In this document: positions 1-9,266 of the stretch, piece after piece
Numbering within the stretch: the first letter of the stretch is position 1
Layout of the letters: each line of letters starts with the position of its first letter
Origin: Thomasclavelia spiroformis
GTDB taxonomy: Bacteria; Bacillota_I; Bacilli_A; Erysipelotrichales; Coprobacillaceae
NCBI GenBank assembly: GCA_018369555.1
Contig: JAGZCC010000002.1
Coordinates: 5,639-69,638 of the forward strand
DNA: 64,000 nucleotides
Direction of reading: 5' to 3'
Program-made: the position numbers and the translations under genes
The notes under the pieces: generated by a model
What the model was told of the DNA's origin: nothing
Database searches by the model: none
What the model saw: the letters and a program-made list of their open reading frames with translations, nothing else

Positions 1-1
1 A

Positions 2-3000
2 CCAAATGGATTAGTTAAATTAAGCCCTGATACATATCCACATAATACACTTGATCACGCTGGATATGATTACAGTAAATTACAAATTCAGGGATTTTCA
101 CATACAAGAATCGAAGGAGTTGGAGGTCAAGGTGCGGGAGGAGATGTTTTAGTTACTCCTACATATGTAGAATATAGTAAAAGACCTCAAGCTAAAACTC
201 GTGCGATGAATTATACAAAAGAAGATGAATCAGCTAAACCAGGATATTATAGTGTTGAATTAACACCTAAAACTGGAAAAGATAATGATGTTCAAGATAG
301 TCCAGAAGTTGGTAAGATTAAAGCAGAGATGACAACTGATCAACGTACCGGTTTTCATCGTTACACATTTCCAAAAGCTGGAAGTGTAAATATTATTACT
401 GACTTAAACTATACTTATCATGGTACGGATATTAGAAATGCGTATGTAGATGTATTAGAACAAAATGATTCTACTACAGCTATTGGTGGAAGATTTAGTG
501 GTAGAAATGTTGGTGGAAGTGGTAAATATACAATGTATTTTTACATGGAAACAAGCAAACCTGCTAATAGTGTAAAAACATGGAATGATACAACTTTAAG
601 TGATAAAACTTCACAAAAAGGTAATGACATTGGAACAGTCATGAATTTTAATGTTAAGGAAAATGAAGAAATTCAATTAAAAGTAAGTATTTCACCGATC
701 AGTGTAAAACAAGCAGAAATTGATATGCATAATGAAATCAATGACTGGGATTTTGATGCAGCTGCTTTAAGAGCTGATCAAGCATGGAATGATGTATTAA
801 GTAAAGTTAGAGTAGAAAGCTCAGAAATTAGTGATCCAACTGGTGAATTAAAACAATTATTTTATACACATTTATATCATATGTTCATGACGCCAGTAAA
901 CGCTACAAGTACAAGTGGAACATTTAGGGGAACAGATGGAAAGATTCATGAAGCTAATGATTATACACATTATGATTCATGGACATTATGGGATGATTAT
1001 CGTAAATATCCAATGATTGGATTGGTTCAACCAGATACATATAAAGATATGGTAAAATCAATTGCAAATGCATTAGATTATGGAATTGTTACATGGTCAC
1101 ATGATAAACAACCTGTACCAAATGTAAGAACAGAACATGCTGTTGCTTTACTTGCAGATGGTGTGGCTAAAGGATTTACAGATATTGATAATCTAGAAGA
1201 AGCATATCGTGAGGCTATTAAAATTGCTAATAAAGTAGTTAAAGATGATATTGGTTATGTTCCTGGAAGAATGGATCAAACTGTTGAATATGCATATGAT
1301 GACTGGTGTTTATCAATTATTGCAGATGCTTTAGGTCATGAAGAAGGGACTGAGTATTTTTTAGATCGTTCATTTAATTACAAAAATTTATATAAAGAAA
1401 ATGCTGATCAAGAAACTATTGATGATGTAGAAAAACAATTTGGTTTATTAATAAGTAAAAATGCTGATGGTTCTTGGAAAAATGTGGATCCAAGATCTTA
1501 TAATGGGGGATTATATCAAGGAACTCATTGGCAATATACATGGTATTTATCAAATGACGTTAATGGATTGATGGATTTGATGGGTGGAAAAGAACGAATG
1601 TTTGATGCATTATCAATGTTATTTGGTGAACATACTGATGGAAAATCAATTATGCATAATGCTGCTAACGAAGTGGAATTACATGCACCATATCTATTTA
1701 ATTTTGCTGGCAGACCAGACCGTACCCAATATTGGGTAAGAACTATTTATACAAAAGAAACATATAATGATAACTATACAGGATCATCAAATAAACCTCA
1801 AAAAATGTATAAATTAAGCCCACAAGGATATTTAGAAACAATGGATGATGATGCTGGAACAATGGCAATGATGTTTGTATCAGCTGCAATGGGTATTTTC
1901 CCTATGACACCAGGAGATACAACTTTCCAAATTGGTTCACCATTCTTTGAAAAAATAACTCTAGATGTTGGAAATGGAAAAACATTTACAATTGAAGCTA
2001 ATAATGTATCAGCTGATAATTTTTATATTCAATCAGCAACGTTAAATGGAAAATCATTTAATCGTACATGGATTGATTATTCAGAAATTACTAGAGGCGG
2101 TACACTATCATTTGAAATGGGAGATACACCTTCTACATGGGCACAAAATGGAGTAACTGCAAAATCAAGTAGTGACAATGCCGATACATCAACATATGAT
2201 GATGATGAAATAGCATATTCATCAGCAATGTTTGAAGAATCAAAAGCAAATAATGGATCATTTGATCAAAAAATAGTAATCACATTAAAAACAAAAGAAT
2301 TTGCTGGAGAAATTGGAGAAGATTTAGTAGCAACAGGAAAGATCAATATTACTAATGTACCAGAAGGATTAAAAGCTTCAGCAATAAAAACAGAAACAAA
2401 TAAAGTTGAAGTATCATTAAATGGAAAAGCAAAAAATCATACATTAAATGATAGTATCAGTAATCTAACAATCGAAATAACTGACAAAGCAACAAATGAA
2501 GCAATAACAGACAGTATTCGAAAAACAAAAGATAATGTCAAAGTGATGTTTATTGATAATCAATTAACATATTCACAATCAAAATTTAAAGAAAGTAAAA
2601 GTGATGATGGAGCGATTTTAGAAACATCAACAATTACTTTAACAGGAGATGCAACATTTACTGGAGAAGTAGAAGAAGATTTTGTAGTGACAGGAAAAGT
2701 ACAAATTAACAATGTACCAGAAGGATTAACTGCAAAAATGATCAAGATAGACGATCATACAGTAGTATTGAGTTTTGAAGGAAAAGCAGTAAAACATGAT
2801 GCGGATGTAGAAATCGAACTTGCATTTGCAAATAGTGCATTTAATGGTGCATTAGCTAGTGAAATTGATCAAAGTTCACGTGGAGGAATGACAGCATTAT
2901 TATTAGATTTTGATTATGATCATACATCTAAATTAAGAAGAACAATGGCTGAAGCAACATATATAAATGCTAATGCATATACACAATCATCTTATCAATT

Positions 3001-5749
3001 AGTTTTAGATGCAGTAGCAAAAGGACAAGCGCTTTTAGATAAAGAAAATGCAACTAGTAAAGAGATTGATTTAGCTATTGGTGATATTATTGATGCTCAA
3101 GAACAACTTGCTATTCCAAGAGATGGATTCTCCATTCTACAAGCAGAAAGCAGTGATGCAACATCAGGAGGAAGTTTAAAAGTTGAAGGTTCAGTACTTC
3201 ATGGAACATATGATGGTGCTTGGATAAGATATGATGCTCTTGATTTTAATGGTCTAAGTCCAAGATATTTAGAACTTCGCTATGATAATGCTAGCAATCG
3301 TTGTGCCAGCGATAGTCATTTAGAAGTACGTCTAGATGGTATTGATGGTACATTGATTGGTGACGTTCAATTACCAGCAACAGGAACAGCATGGGGAAGT
3401 TATGAAACAGTTCAAGTAAAAATTAGTAATCCTGAATTATTAGATGGAAAACATGATGTATACTTTGTTTTCAAAGGGACAACAGGTGATAAACCATATG
3501 TGGCTAAAGTTGATTATTTACAATTTAAAGAAACTGCTGATATTGATAGTGTTAAATTAGAAGCTGAAAAGAGTGATGAAAACTCAGGAAATGGCTTAAA
3601 GAACGAAGCTATCAACTTAGGTGGAACATACGATGGAGCTTGGATTAAATACAATAATGTAAACTTTAATAATCTTGAAGCTGATACAATTAATGTACGT
3701 TATTCTACCCGTGTAGATGCTTGTGCATTAGATGCTCGTATTGAAATTAGAAAAGATGATAAAGATGGTGAATTATTAGGAACTATCATGCTACCTCTTA
3801 CTGGTGGATGGAGTGATTATCAAACAGTAACTGCTGATTTAGATACTAATATTAATGGTATTCAAGATATCTGTTTTGTATTAAGAGGGACAAATGATGG
3901 TAGAAGACCATATGTAGCTAATATCGATTACATGGAATTTGTAAATTCTGGTGTAAATCATATTGAAGCAGAAAATAAAGCTGATTGGTCAGGAGCTGAA
4001 TTAAAAGTTGAAAATAGTACAGACAATACTGGAAAATCATTAACAAATATCGGAGGAGCTAGAAATAATGCTTGGCTTCGTTATAATGGTGTTGATTTTA
4101 ATGGTAAAACAGAAATGACAGTACGTTATTCACATAATCCAGGAAGTGCAGGAACAAATTCAAGAATTGATGTATATTTAGACAATATGGATGGTAATCC
4201 AATTGGAACGGTTAATTTACCTACTACAAATGGATGGGCAAATTATACAGTAAGTAAAGCAGTATTTGATCAAGAAATTACAGGAAGTCATGATGTATAT
4301 TTAAAATTACATACAGATGGAAGTGGTTGGGTAGCTAACTTTGACTGGTTCGAATTTGGTAAACCAACAGCTAAAGTGGATAAATCACAATTACAAGCAA
4401 AATATGAAGAAAATGTGGCTTTACTTCAGGATTATGATAAATATCATTATGTTGGATTTAATATTTTTAAAGATAAATTATTAAGCGGTAGTGCTATAAT
4501 TGATAAAGAAAATGCAACAGCTAATGATGTAAGAATTGCTATTAAAGATATTGATAATGCACTTGCAACATTACAATATAAAATTGCATTTGATTTAAAT
4601 GATTATGTCGAACAATTAAAAGATATTAATCAAGCTAATTATACAAAAGATAGCTATGTTAATTTAATGGAAGCAATTGAAATAGCAAAAGCTATTCCAA
4701 ATGATAGCGAATACGAAGTATTTAAAAAAGCATATGATGGATTAGTTGATGCTCATGCAAAATTAACTGCATTAAATAGAACTGCTCTTGAAGAAATCAT
4801 TAAACAAGCTGAAGCAATTGATTTAGATTTATATAAAGAAGAAGGAAAAGCAGAATTTAAAGCAGCATTAGAAAATGCAAAAACAGTTTATGAAACAGTT
4901 TCATTAACACAAGCACAAGTAGATGAAGCTGTAGCTAACTTAGATCAAGCAATTAAAGCACTTAAACCAATAGAAACTGATAGTGTCAATAAAGTAGCAT
5001 TAAAAATTGCAGTAGATCTAGCTAATGCAATCACTGATGAAGATTTAGCTAATGTCGTACCAGCAGTAGTTGATGAATTCATTGCCGCAAGAGATGAAGC
5101 TAATGCAGTTTATAATGATGTTAGTGCAACACAAGAAGAAGTAGATAATGCATTTGATCGACTTGCTAGTGTAATGCAAAAATTAGAATTCTTCAAAGGA
5201 GATAAAAAAGCATTAAAAGCATTCATCGATAAAGTTAGTGGATTAGATTCATCTAAATATACTCAAACTACATGGACAGCTTTTGATAAAGAATTAACTG
5301 AAGCAATTGCTGTATATAACTATGAAAATGCAATGCAAGAAGAAGTAAACACAGCATACAGTGAATTAGTAACAGCATTCTTGAACTTAAGATTAATTCC
5401 AGATAAGAGCTTATTAGAAGACTTAATTAATCAAGCAAATGGATTAAACGGGGCGAACTATACAAAAGCAACATTTGATGGATTAACAAAAGCATTAGAT
5501 GAAGCAAAAGCAGTATATGAAAATCCAGATGCCACTCAAGAAGAAGTAGATAATGCAAAAGATGTTCTAGCAAAAGCAATCGCAGGATTACAAACAGTAA
5601 CAACTGATAACACAGTAAGTACACCAGTAAATAATGGTGATACAACTGCAAGTGTAAAAACAGGAGATGAAAGCTTAGCAGGAATGTTTGCAACAATTGC
5701 ATTATTAAGCATTGCTGGATATACAATATTGAAAAGAAAAGAAAATTAA
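2..5749 (+). CDS. GH92 alpha-mannosidase-like surface glycosidase, 5' truncated by window edge
   Basis: The reading frame is open from base 2 and already encodes GH92 sequence before the first ATG at 206 (GFSHTRIEG motif near 100), so the true start and signal peptide lie left of the window. The GH92 core runs to about 2150. It includes NEVELHAPYLF, with a conserved Glu at 1670-1672 that is a candidate general acid, and the family MDDDAGTMAMMF segment around 1840. Then come two homologous beta-type domains (about 2210-2830), one FIVAR-like helical unit (2930-3115), three CBM6-like modules (3139-3520, 3553-3945, 3957-4360, each with a YDGAWI or NNAWLRY motif), several FIVAR repeats (4378-5600) and a C-terminal VKTGDES, hydrophobic, KRKEN tail. 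GH92 enzymes are exo-alpha-mannosidases acting on N-glycan or yeast mannan chains. A cell-wall anchored, extracellular mannoglycan-degrading role is inferred; linkage specificity is not readable. Confidence 0.88.
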   Translation, partial: PNGLVKLSPDTYPHNTLDHAGYDYSKLQIQGFSHTRIEGVGGQGAGGDVLVTPTYVEYSKRPQAKTRAMNYTKEDESAKPGYYSVELTPKTGKDNDVQDSPEVGKIKAEMTTDQRTGFHRYTFPKAGSVNIITDLNYTYHGTDIRNAYVDVLEQNDSTTAIGGRFSGRNVGGSGKYTMYFYMETSKPANSVKTWNDTTLSDKTSQKGNDIGTVMNFNVKENEEIQLKVSISPISVKQAEIDMHNEINDWDFDAAALRADQAWNDVLSKVRVESSEISDPTGELKQLFYTHLYHMFMTPVNATSTSGTFRGTDGKIHEANDYTHYDSWTLWDDYRKYPMIGLVQPDTYKDMVKSIANALDYGIVTWSHDKQPVPNVRTEHAVALLADGVAKGFTDIDNLEEAYREAIKIANKVVKDDIGYVPGRMDQTVEYAYDDWCLSIIADALGHEEGTEYFLDRSFNYKNLYKENADQETIDDVEKQFGLLISKNADGSWKNVDPRSYNGGLYQGTHWQYTWYLSNDVNGLMDLMGGKERMFDALSMLFGEHTDGKSIMHNAANEVELHAPYLFNFAGRPDRTQYWVRTIYTKETYNDNYTGSSNKPQKMYKLSPQGYLETMDDDAGTMAMMFVSAAMGIFPMTPGDTTFQIGSPFFEKITLDVGNGKTFTIEANNVSADNFYIQSATLNGKSFNRTWIDYSEITRGGTLSFEMGDTPSTWAQNGVTAKSSSDNADTSTYDDDEIAYSSAMFEESKANNGSFDQKIVITLKTKEFAGEIGEDLVATGKINITNVPEGLKASAIKTETNKVEVSLNGKAKNHTLNDSISNLTIEITDKATNEAITDSIRKTKDNVKVMFIDNQLTYSQSKFKESKSDDGAILETSTITLTGDATFTGEVEEDFVVTGKVQINNVPEGLTAKMIKIDDHTVVLSFEGKAVKHDADVEIELAFANSAFNGALASEIDQSSRGGMTALLLDFDYDHTSKLRRTMAEATYINANAYTQSSYQLVLDAVAKGQALLDKENATSKEIDLAIGDIIDAQEQLAIPRDGFSILQAESSDATSGGSLKVEGSVLHGTYDGAWIRYDALDFNGLSPRYLELRYDNASNRCASDSHLEVRLDGIDGTLIGDVQLPATGTAWGSYETVQVKISNPELLDGKHDVYFVFKGTTGDKPYVAKVDYLQFKETADIDSVKLEAEKSDENSGNGLKNEAINLGGTYDGAWIKYNNVNFNNLEADTINVRYSTRVDACALDARIEIRKDDKDGELLGTIMLPLTGGWSDYQTVTADLDTNINGIQDICFVLRGTNDGRRPYVANIDYMEFVNSGVNHIEAENKADWSGAELKVENSTDNTGKSLTNIGGARNNAWLRYNGVDFNGKTEMTVRYSHNPGSAGTNSRIDVYLDNMDGNPIGTVNLPTTNGWANYTVSKAVFDQEITGSHDVYLKLHTDGSGWVANFDWFEFGKPTAKVDKSQLQAKYEENVALLQDYDKYHYVGFNIFKDKLLSGSAIIDKENATANDVRIAIKDIDNALATLQYKIAFDLNDYVEQLKDINQANYTKDSYVNLMEAIEIAKAIPNDSEYEVFKKAYDGLVDAHAKLTALNRTALEEIIKQAEAIDLDLYKEEGKAEFKAALENAKTVYETVSLTQAQVDEAVANLDQAIKALKPIETDSVNKVALKIAVDLANAITDEDLANVVPAVVDEFIAARDEANAVYNDVSATQEEVDNAFDRLASVMQKLEFFKGDKKALKAFIDKVSGLDSSKYTQTTWTAFDKELTEAIAVYNYENAMQEEVNTAYSELVTAFLNLRLIPDKSLLEDLINQANGLNGANYTKATFDGLTKALDEAKAVYENPDATQEEVDNAKDVLAKAIAGLQTVTTDNTVSTPVNNGDTTASVKTGDESLAGMFATIALLSIAGYTILKRKEN
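4990..5600 (+). repeat. FIVAR-repeat module, GH92 copy
   Basis: This segment encodes ALKIAVDLANAITDEDLANV, RLASVMQKLEFFKGDK and LRLIPDKSLLEDLINQANGL units that recur in the GH32 and GH36-like genes with high DNA identity. Confidence 0.85.
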
Positions 5750-5772
5750 TTATAAAATATTGTTAATAAATA

Positions 5773-5823
5773 AGGAAGATCAGAATTATTGAGTTTATCA
5801 ATAATATCTGTTCCTCCTTTTTG
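5773..5823 (+). terminator. Intrinsic terminator after the GH92 gene
   Basis: An imperfect stem joins GGAAGATCAGAATTATTGA to TCAATAATATCTGTTCC across a short loop and is followed by CTCCTTTTTG. Confidence 0.6.
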
Positions 5824-5834
5824 TATGCAAATTT

Positions 5835-5930
5835 TGTAAAAAAAATTACAATAATTGTAGATGTAAATTTTGTAAAAAAACTTACATTTTATCTATCTTT
5901 TTTTAATAATTGCGATATGCTATATTATAG
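5835..5930 (+). promoter_or_regulatory. Operator pair and promoter of ncRNA unit 1
   Basis: There are two TGTAA-N6-TTACA dyads at 5835-5850 and 5871-5886, 36 bp apart start to start. A -10 box TATATT lies at 5921-5926, 34 bases past the second dyad, and no good -35 is visible. The dyads resemble the GlnR/TnrA consensus TGTNA-N7-TNACA but with a spacer shorter by one. The weak -35 and the dyad centred near -54 would suit activation, as TnrA does. No glnR-like gene is in the window, so the regulator is inferred. Confidence 0.55.
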
Positions 5931-5932
5931 TC

Positions 5933-6335
5933 AAGAAGGTGATAACGATATAAAATTGGAGAAGATAGTTGTTATATAAATAAATGTTTATAAAATTCTT
6001 GTTAAATATTTAATGGTGAAACAGTGACTCAGGCTCAAGAGTTTAAAACTTGAGTTATAATAATCGAGGCTGATAAGTCATATTAAGTATTGTTTAAAAA
6101 GTAAATGAATATTTAGTTACAGAGATAAATAGCTATTATTTACTACACTAATATTTGGTGCTAATATGCAAGAAATTAAACTTGTATAGTTAGGAGTAGT
6201 AGAATGAATAATTTTAAATAAAATATATAATATTATAATAAATAAACCTTTCTTTCCTTTCGAAAATATAATTGATAAGTATTAGAAATTGTATTGAAGA
6301 CTATTAATGATTTAAATTATTAATAGTCTTTTTTT
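5933..6335 (+). ncRNA. Candidate noncoding RNA unit 1 (about 400 nt)
   Basis: This transcript is predicted from a -10 box at 5921 to a strong intrinsic terminator at 6299-6335. It has no credible ORF; the only SD-preceded start, at 6204, encodes five residues. Visible structure includes CTCAAG/CTTGAG near 6033-6053, flanked by GACT/AGTC. A CU-rich tract, CCTTTCTTTCCTTTC, lies at 6247-6261, just before the terminator. Unit 2 downstream repeats the promoter, CU tract and terminator layout. It matches no RNA family I recognise. It could instead be a long leader, but a terminator and a separate glnN promoter argue against that. Confidence 0.45.
6299..6335 (+). terminator. Intrinsic terminator of ncRNA unit 1
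   Basis: A perfect 10-bp stem GACTATTAAT / ATTAATAGTC is followed by seven T residues. Confidence 0.85.
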
Positions 6336-6355
6336 AGAGGAGGGGGATAAAAAAA

Positions 6356-6452
6356 TGTAAAATAATTTTACATAAATTTTGTCTATAATTTATGTAAAAA
6401 AACTTACATTTTATCTAACTTATTTTAATTAATATATTATGGTATATTATAG
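6356..6452 (+). promoter_or_regulatory. Operator pair and promoter of ncRNA unit 2
   Basis: TGTAA-N7-TTACA at 6356-6372 matches the GlnR/TnrA consensus spacing exactly. TGTAA-N6-TTACA lies at 6393-6408. The -10 TATATT at 6443-6448 is again 34 bases past the second dyad, as in unit 1. The sequence around the -10 (ATATTATAGT.AAGAA) is shared between the units, which indicates a duplicated regulated promoter. Confidence 0.55.
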
Positions 6453-6454
6453 TT

Positions 6455-7017
6455 AAGAAAAAGATAAAGGGGTGATGAGATAAAAAGTACTATGATGTAA
6501 AATACACGCGATAAAAAAATACACATCATTAATTAACTATCTAAAATCATTAAATAAATTGCTAGATATAATGTGATAGATGGAAAACTGGTACAGTTTA
6601 ACAAACTGTTTAACCGGTAAATTTTAAAAAATTTCTCTTTAATATTACTGTAATATGAAAAATTAATTTGGCTTGATGAATTAGTATTTATAAATATTGC
6701 AGTAGATTCAATTGGTACAATTGTCAAAAATAATAACCAATGATATTTATTACTATTTAAAATAATATATAACTATAAAAATTAATAGTACAACAAATCA
6801 ATAATAATCTAAAATAAATATTAACTGGTTAGAAATTATAATATGATACACAATACTTAAAATAAAACAATAGATAAAAATATTAAAAATACTTGATATA
6901 ATAGTAAAAAAACTTTTCTTTCCTTTCCTATCGACATTTACAATAAATTAGTATTGAAAATATAATTATCTATATGGTTTTAACTATTAGTAACAATAGG
7001 TTATTAATAGTTTTTTT
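6455..7017 (+). ncRNA. Candidate noncoding RNA unit 2 (about 560 nt)
   Basis: The predicted transcript runs from the -10 at 6443 to the terminator at 6982-7017. It is extremely AT-rich and has no supported ORF. A clear hairpin at about 6587-6617 pairs ACTGGT with ACCGGT and, inside it, AGTTT with AAACT. A CU-rich tract, TTTTCTTTCCTTTCC, lies at 6914-6928, echoing unit 1. A second TATAAT at 6897-6902 could start a shorter RNA. glnN has its own promoter downstream, so this unit is probably a separate RNA. Confidence 0.42.
6982..7017 (+). terminator. Intrinsic terminator of ncRNA unit 2
   Basis: A 13-bp stem AACTATTAGTAAC / GTTATTAATAGTT (one G-U pair) is followed by TTTTTTT. Confidence 0.82.
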
Positions 7018-7060
7018 ATTTTATTTGATGATAATATTTTATTAAAATAATAAAAATATA

Positions 7061-7089
7061 TTGACAACAGATAATGTTTGATGCATAAT
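7061..7089 (+). promoter_or_regulatory. Sigma-A promoter of glnN
   Basis: A -35 TTGACA at 7061-7066, a 17-bp spacer and a -10 CATAAT at 7084-7089 lie downstream of the terminator of unit 2, so glnN is transcribed independently of the upstream units. Confidence 0.75.
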
Positions 7090-7155
7090 ACAAACAATAA
7101 GTAATAAATATTTATCATTAAGATATATATTTATCAATAAAAAGGGGGCAACTTA

Positions 7156-9252
7156 ATGAAAAAAGATATTACAAAATTATTTGGGGAATTGGTTTTTGAT
7201 GAAGAAACGATGGAAAAAAGATTACCAAAAGACACATTTAAAGAATTACAAAAAACATTAAAAGAATCTAAACCATTAAATATTAAAATTGCTAATGCTG
7301 TAGCAAATGCAATGAAAGATTGGGCAATTGAACATGGGGTAACTCATTATACACATTGGTTTCAACCGATGACAGGGGTAACGGCAGAAAAACATGATAG
7401 CTTTATCAATGTTAAGAAAAACGGAAAAATGATTTTAGAATTTTCTGGAAAAGAGTTAATCAAAGGTGAACCTGATGCTTCATCATTTCCAAACGGAGGA
7501 TTAAGAGCAACCTTTGAAGCTCGTGGTTATACAGCATGGGATCCTACATCATATGCATTTATTAAAAATAATGTGTTATGTATTCCAACAGCATTTTGTT
7601 CATATTCTGGTCATGCTTTGGATAAAAAAACACCATTATTAAGAAGTATGGAAGCAATTCAAAAACAAGCAATGCGAATTTTAAAATTGTTTGGAAATAA
7701 TGATGTTGTTTCTGTTAAAACAACAGTGGGACCAGAACAAGAATATTTTTTAGTCGATAAAAAATATTATGAACAAAGAAAAGATTTAATTTATACAGGA
7801 CGTACTTTATTTGGTGCACCATCACCAAAAGGGCAAGAAATGGAAGATCATTATTTTGGAACAATTAAATCAAGAGTACAAGCATTTATGAATGACTTAA
7901 ATGTTGAATTGTGGAAATTAGGTATTTTTGCTAAAACTGAACATAATGAGGTAGCACCGGCTCAGCATGAATTAGCACCAATTTTTTCAACAACTAATAT
8001 TGCAACAGATCATAATCAATTAATAATGGAGTTGATTCAACGTACTGCTAAAAAACATGATCTAGTAGCTTTACTACATGAAAAACCATTTGCAGGAATC
8101 AATGGCAGTGGGAAACATAATAACTGGTCAATTTCTACAGATTCTGGTGTTAATTTATTAGAACCAGGAGAAACTCCATATGAAAATGCACAATTTTTAT
8201 TATTCTTATGTGCAATTTTAAAAGCGGCTGATGAGCATCAAGATTTATTAAGATTATCAGTTGCTACAGCTGGAAATGATCATCGTTTGGGTGCAAATGA
8301 AGCACCACCAGCAATTATTTCTGTATTTTTAGGTGATGAATTAACAGAAATCTTAGAAGCAATTGAAGAAGATCGAGCATACGATGGAAAAGTTAAGGAA
8401 TTAATGAAAATAGGGGCACATGTATTACCTAAGTTTACAAAAGATGCAACTGATCGTAATCGTACTTCCCCATTTGCTTTTACTGGTAATAAATTTGAGT
8501 TTAGGATGCCAGGTTCTAGTTCTTCGATTGCAGGATGTAATATTGTTTTAAATACTGTAATTGCTGATGAATTAAAAGAATTTGCAGATATTTTAGAAAA
8601 TAGTAATGATTTTTCATCTGCATTACATGAATTGATTCAAAAGACAATTAAGGAACATAAAAGAATTATTTTTAATGGAAATGGATATGATCAAGCATGG
8701 ATTGAAGAAGCTAAAAAACGTGGTTTATTAAATTTAAAAACTACTCCTGATGCTTTACCATATTTTATTAAAGAAGAAAACCGTGAATTATTTAAAAGAC
8801 ATCATGTTTTTGATGATGAAGAAATTTATTCACGTTATGAAATCTTAATGGAAGAATATGTCAAAATATTAAATATTGAAGCTTTAACAATGGTAAATAT
8901 GTCAAAAAAAGAAATCTTACCAGCAATAAGTAATTACACTAAACAACTTGCAGATACAATTTTATCAAAACAACAAGTATTACCAACTAATAAAAGTTTA
9001 TATGAACAAGAAATTCTTGAACAAACTACAATATTACTAAATCAAGCCTATGAAACAACATTAAAATTAGAAGAAAATCTAAAACAAGCACAAGAAATAG
9101 ATGATTTTGAAAAACAAGCATTATTTTATAAAGATAATATTATTATCAAAATGAATGAATTAAGAGTTGCTTGTGATAAATTAGAAACTTTAACTGATGA
9201 AAAATTATGGCCATTTCCAACATACGGAAAATTATTGTTTGGTATTTTATAA
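7156..9252 (+). CDS. glnN: Type III glutamine synthetase
   Basis: This 698-residue protein has the length and motifs of GSIII enzymes rather than the 450-residue GSI. Visible motifs are VGPEQEYFLVD, NEVAPAQHELAP, GINGSGKHNNWS, RLGANEAPPAI and NRTSPFAFTGNKFEFRMPGS, which cover the metal, ATP and glutamate sites. It makes glutamine from glutamate, ammonia and ATP in the cytosol. The start at 7156 follows AAAGGGGG at good spacing. asnB begins 14 bases after the stop and gltB/gltD follow, so this is a glutamine/glutamate/asparagine assimilation operon. The operator-like dyads upstream suggest nitrogen control, but they sit on the two RNA units rather than next to this promoter. Confidence 0.95.
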   Translation: MKKDITKLFGELVFDEETMEKRLPKDTFKELQKTLKESKPLNIKIANAVANAMKDWAIEHGVTHYTHWFQPMTGVTAEKHDSFINVKKNGKMILEFSGKELIKGEPDASSFPNGGLRATFEARGYTAWDPTSYAFIKNNVLCIPTAFCSYSGHALDKKTPLLRSMEAIQKQAMRILKLFGNNDVVSVKTTVGPEQEYFLVDKKYYEQRKDLIYTGRTLFGAPSPKGQEMEDHYFGTIKSRVQAFMNDLNVELWKLGIFAKTEHNEVAPAQHELAPIFSTTNIATDHNQLIMELIQRTAKKHDLVALLHEKPFAGINGSGKHNNWSISTDSGVNLLEPGETPYENAQFLLFLCAILKAADEHQDLLRLSVATAGNDHRLGANEAPPAIISVFLGDELTEILEAIEEDRAYDGKVKELMKIGAHVLPKFTKDATDRNRTSPFAFTGNKFEFRMPGSSSSIAGCNIVLNTVIADELKEFADILENSNDFSSALHELIQKTIKEHKRIIFNGNGYDQAWIEEAKKRGLLNLKTTPDALPYFIKEENRELFKRHHVFDDEEIYSRYEILMEEYVKILNIEALTMVNMSKKEILPAISNYTKQLADTILSKQQVLPTNKSLYEQEILEQTTILLNQAYETTLKLEENLKQAQEIDDFEKQALFYKDNIIIKMNELRVACDKLETLTDEKLWPFPTYGKLLFGIL

Positions 9253-9266
9253 GAGGGGGAAATTAT

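Noticed and set aside
4378..5600. Repeats as CRISPR or DNA-level satellite
   Set aside because: The repetition is in-frame protein repeats (FIVAR) of variable sequence, with no short identical spaced repeats.
5933..7017. Glutamine riboswitch or self-cleaving ribozyme upstream of glnN
   Set aside because: No conserved glutamine-riboswitch core or hammerhead catalytic core was found. Two terminators and an independent glnN promoter argue against a cis leader.
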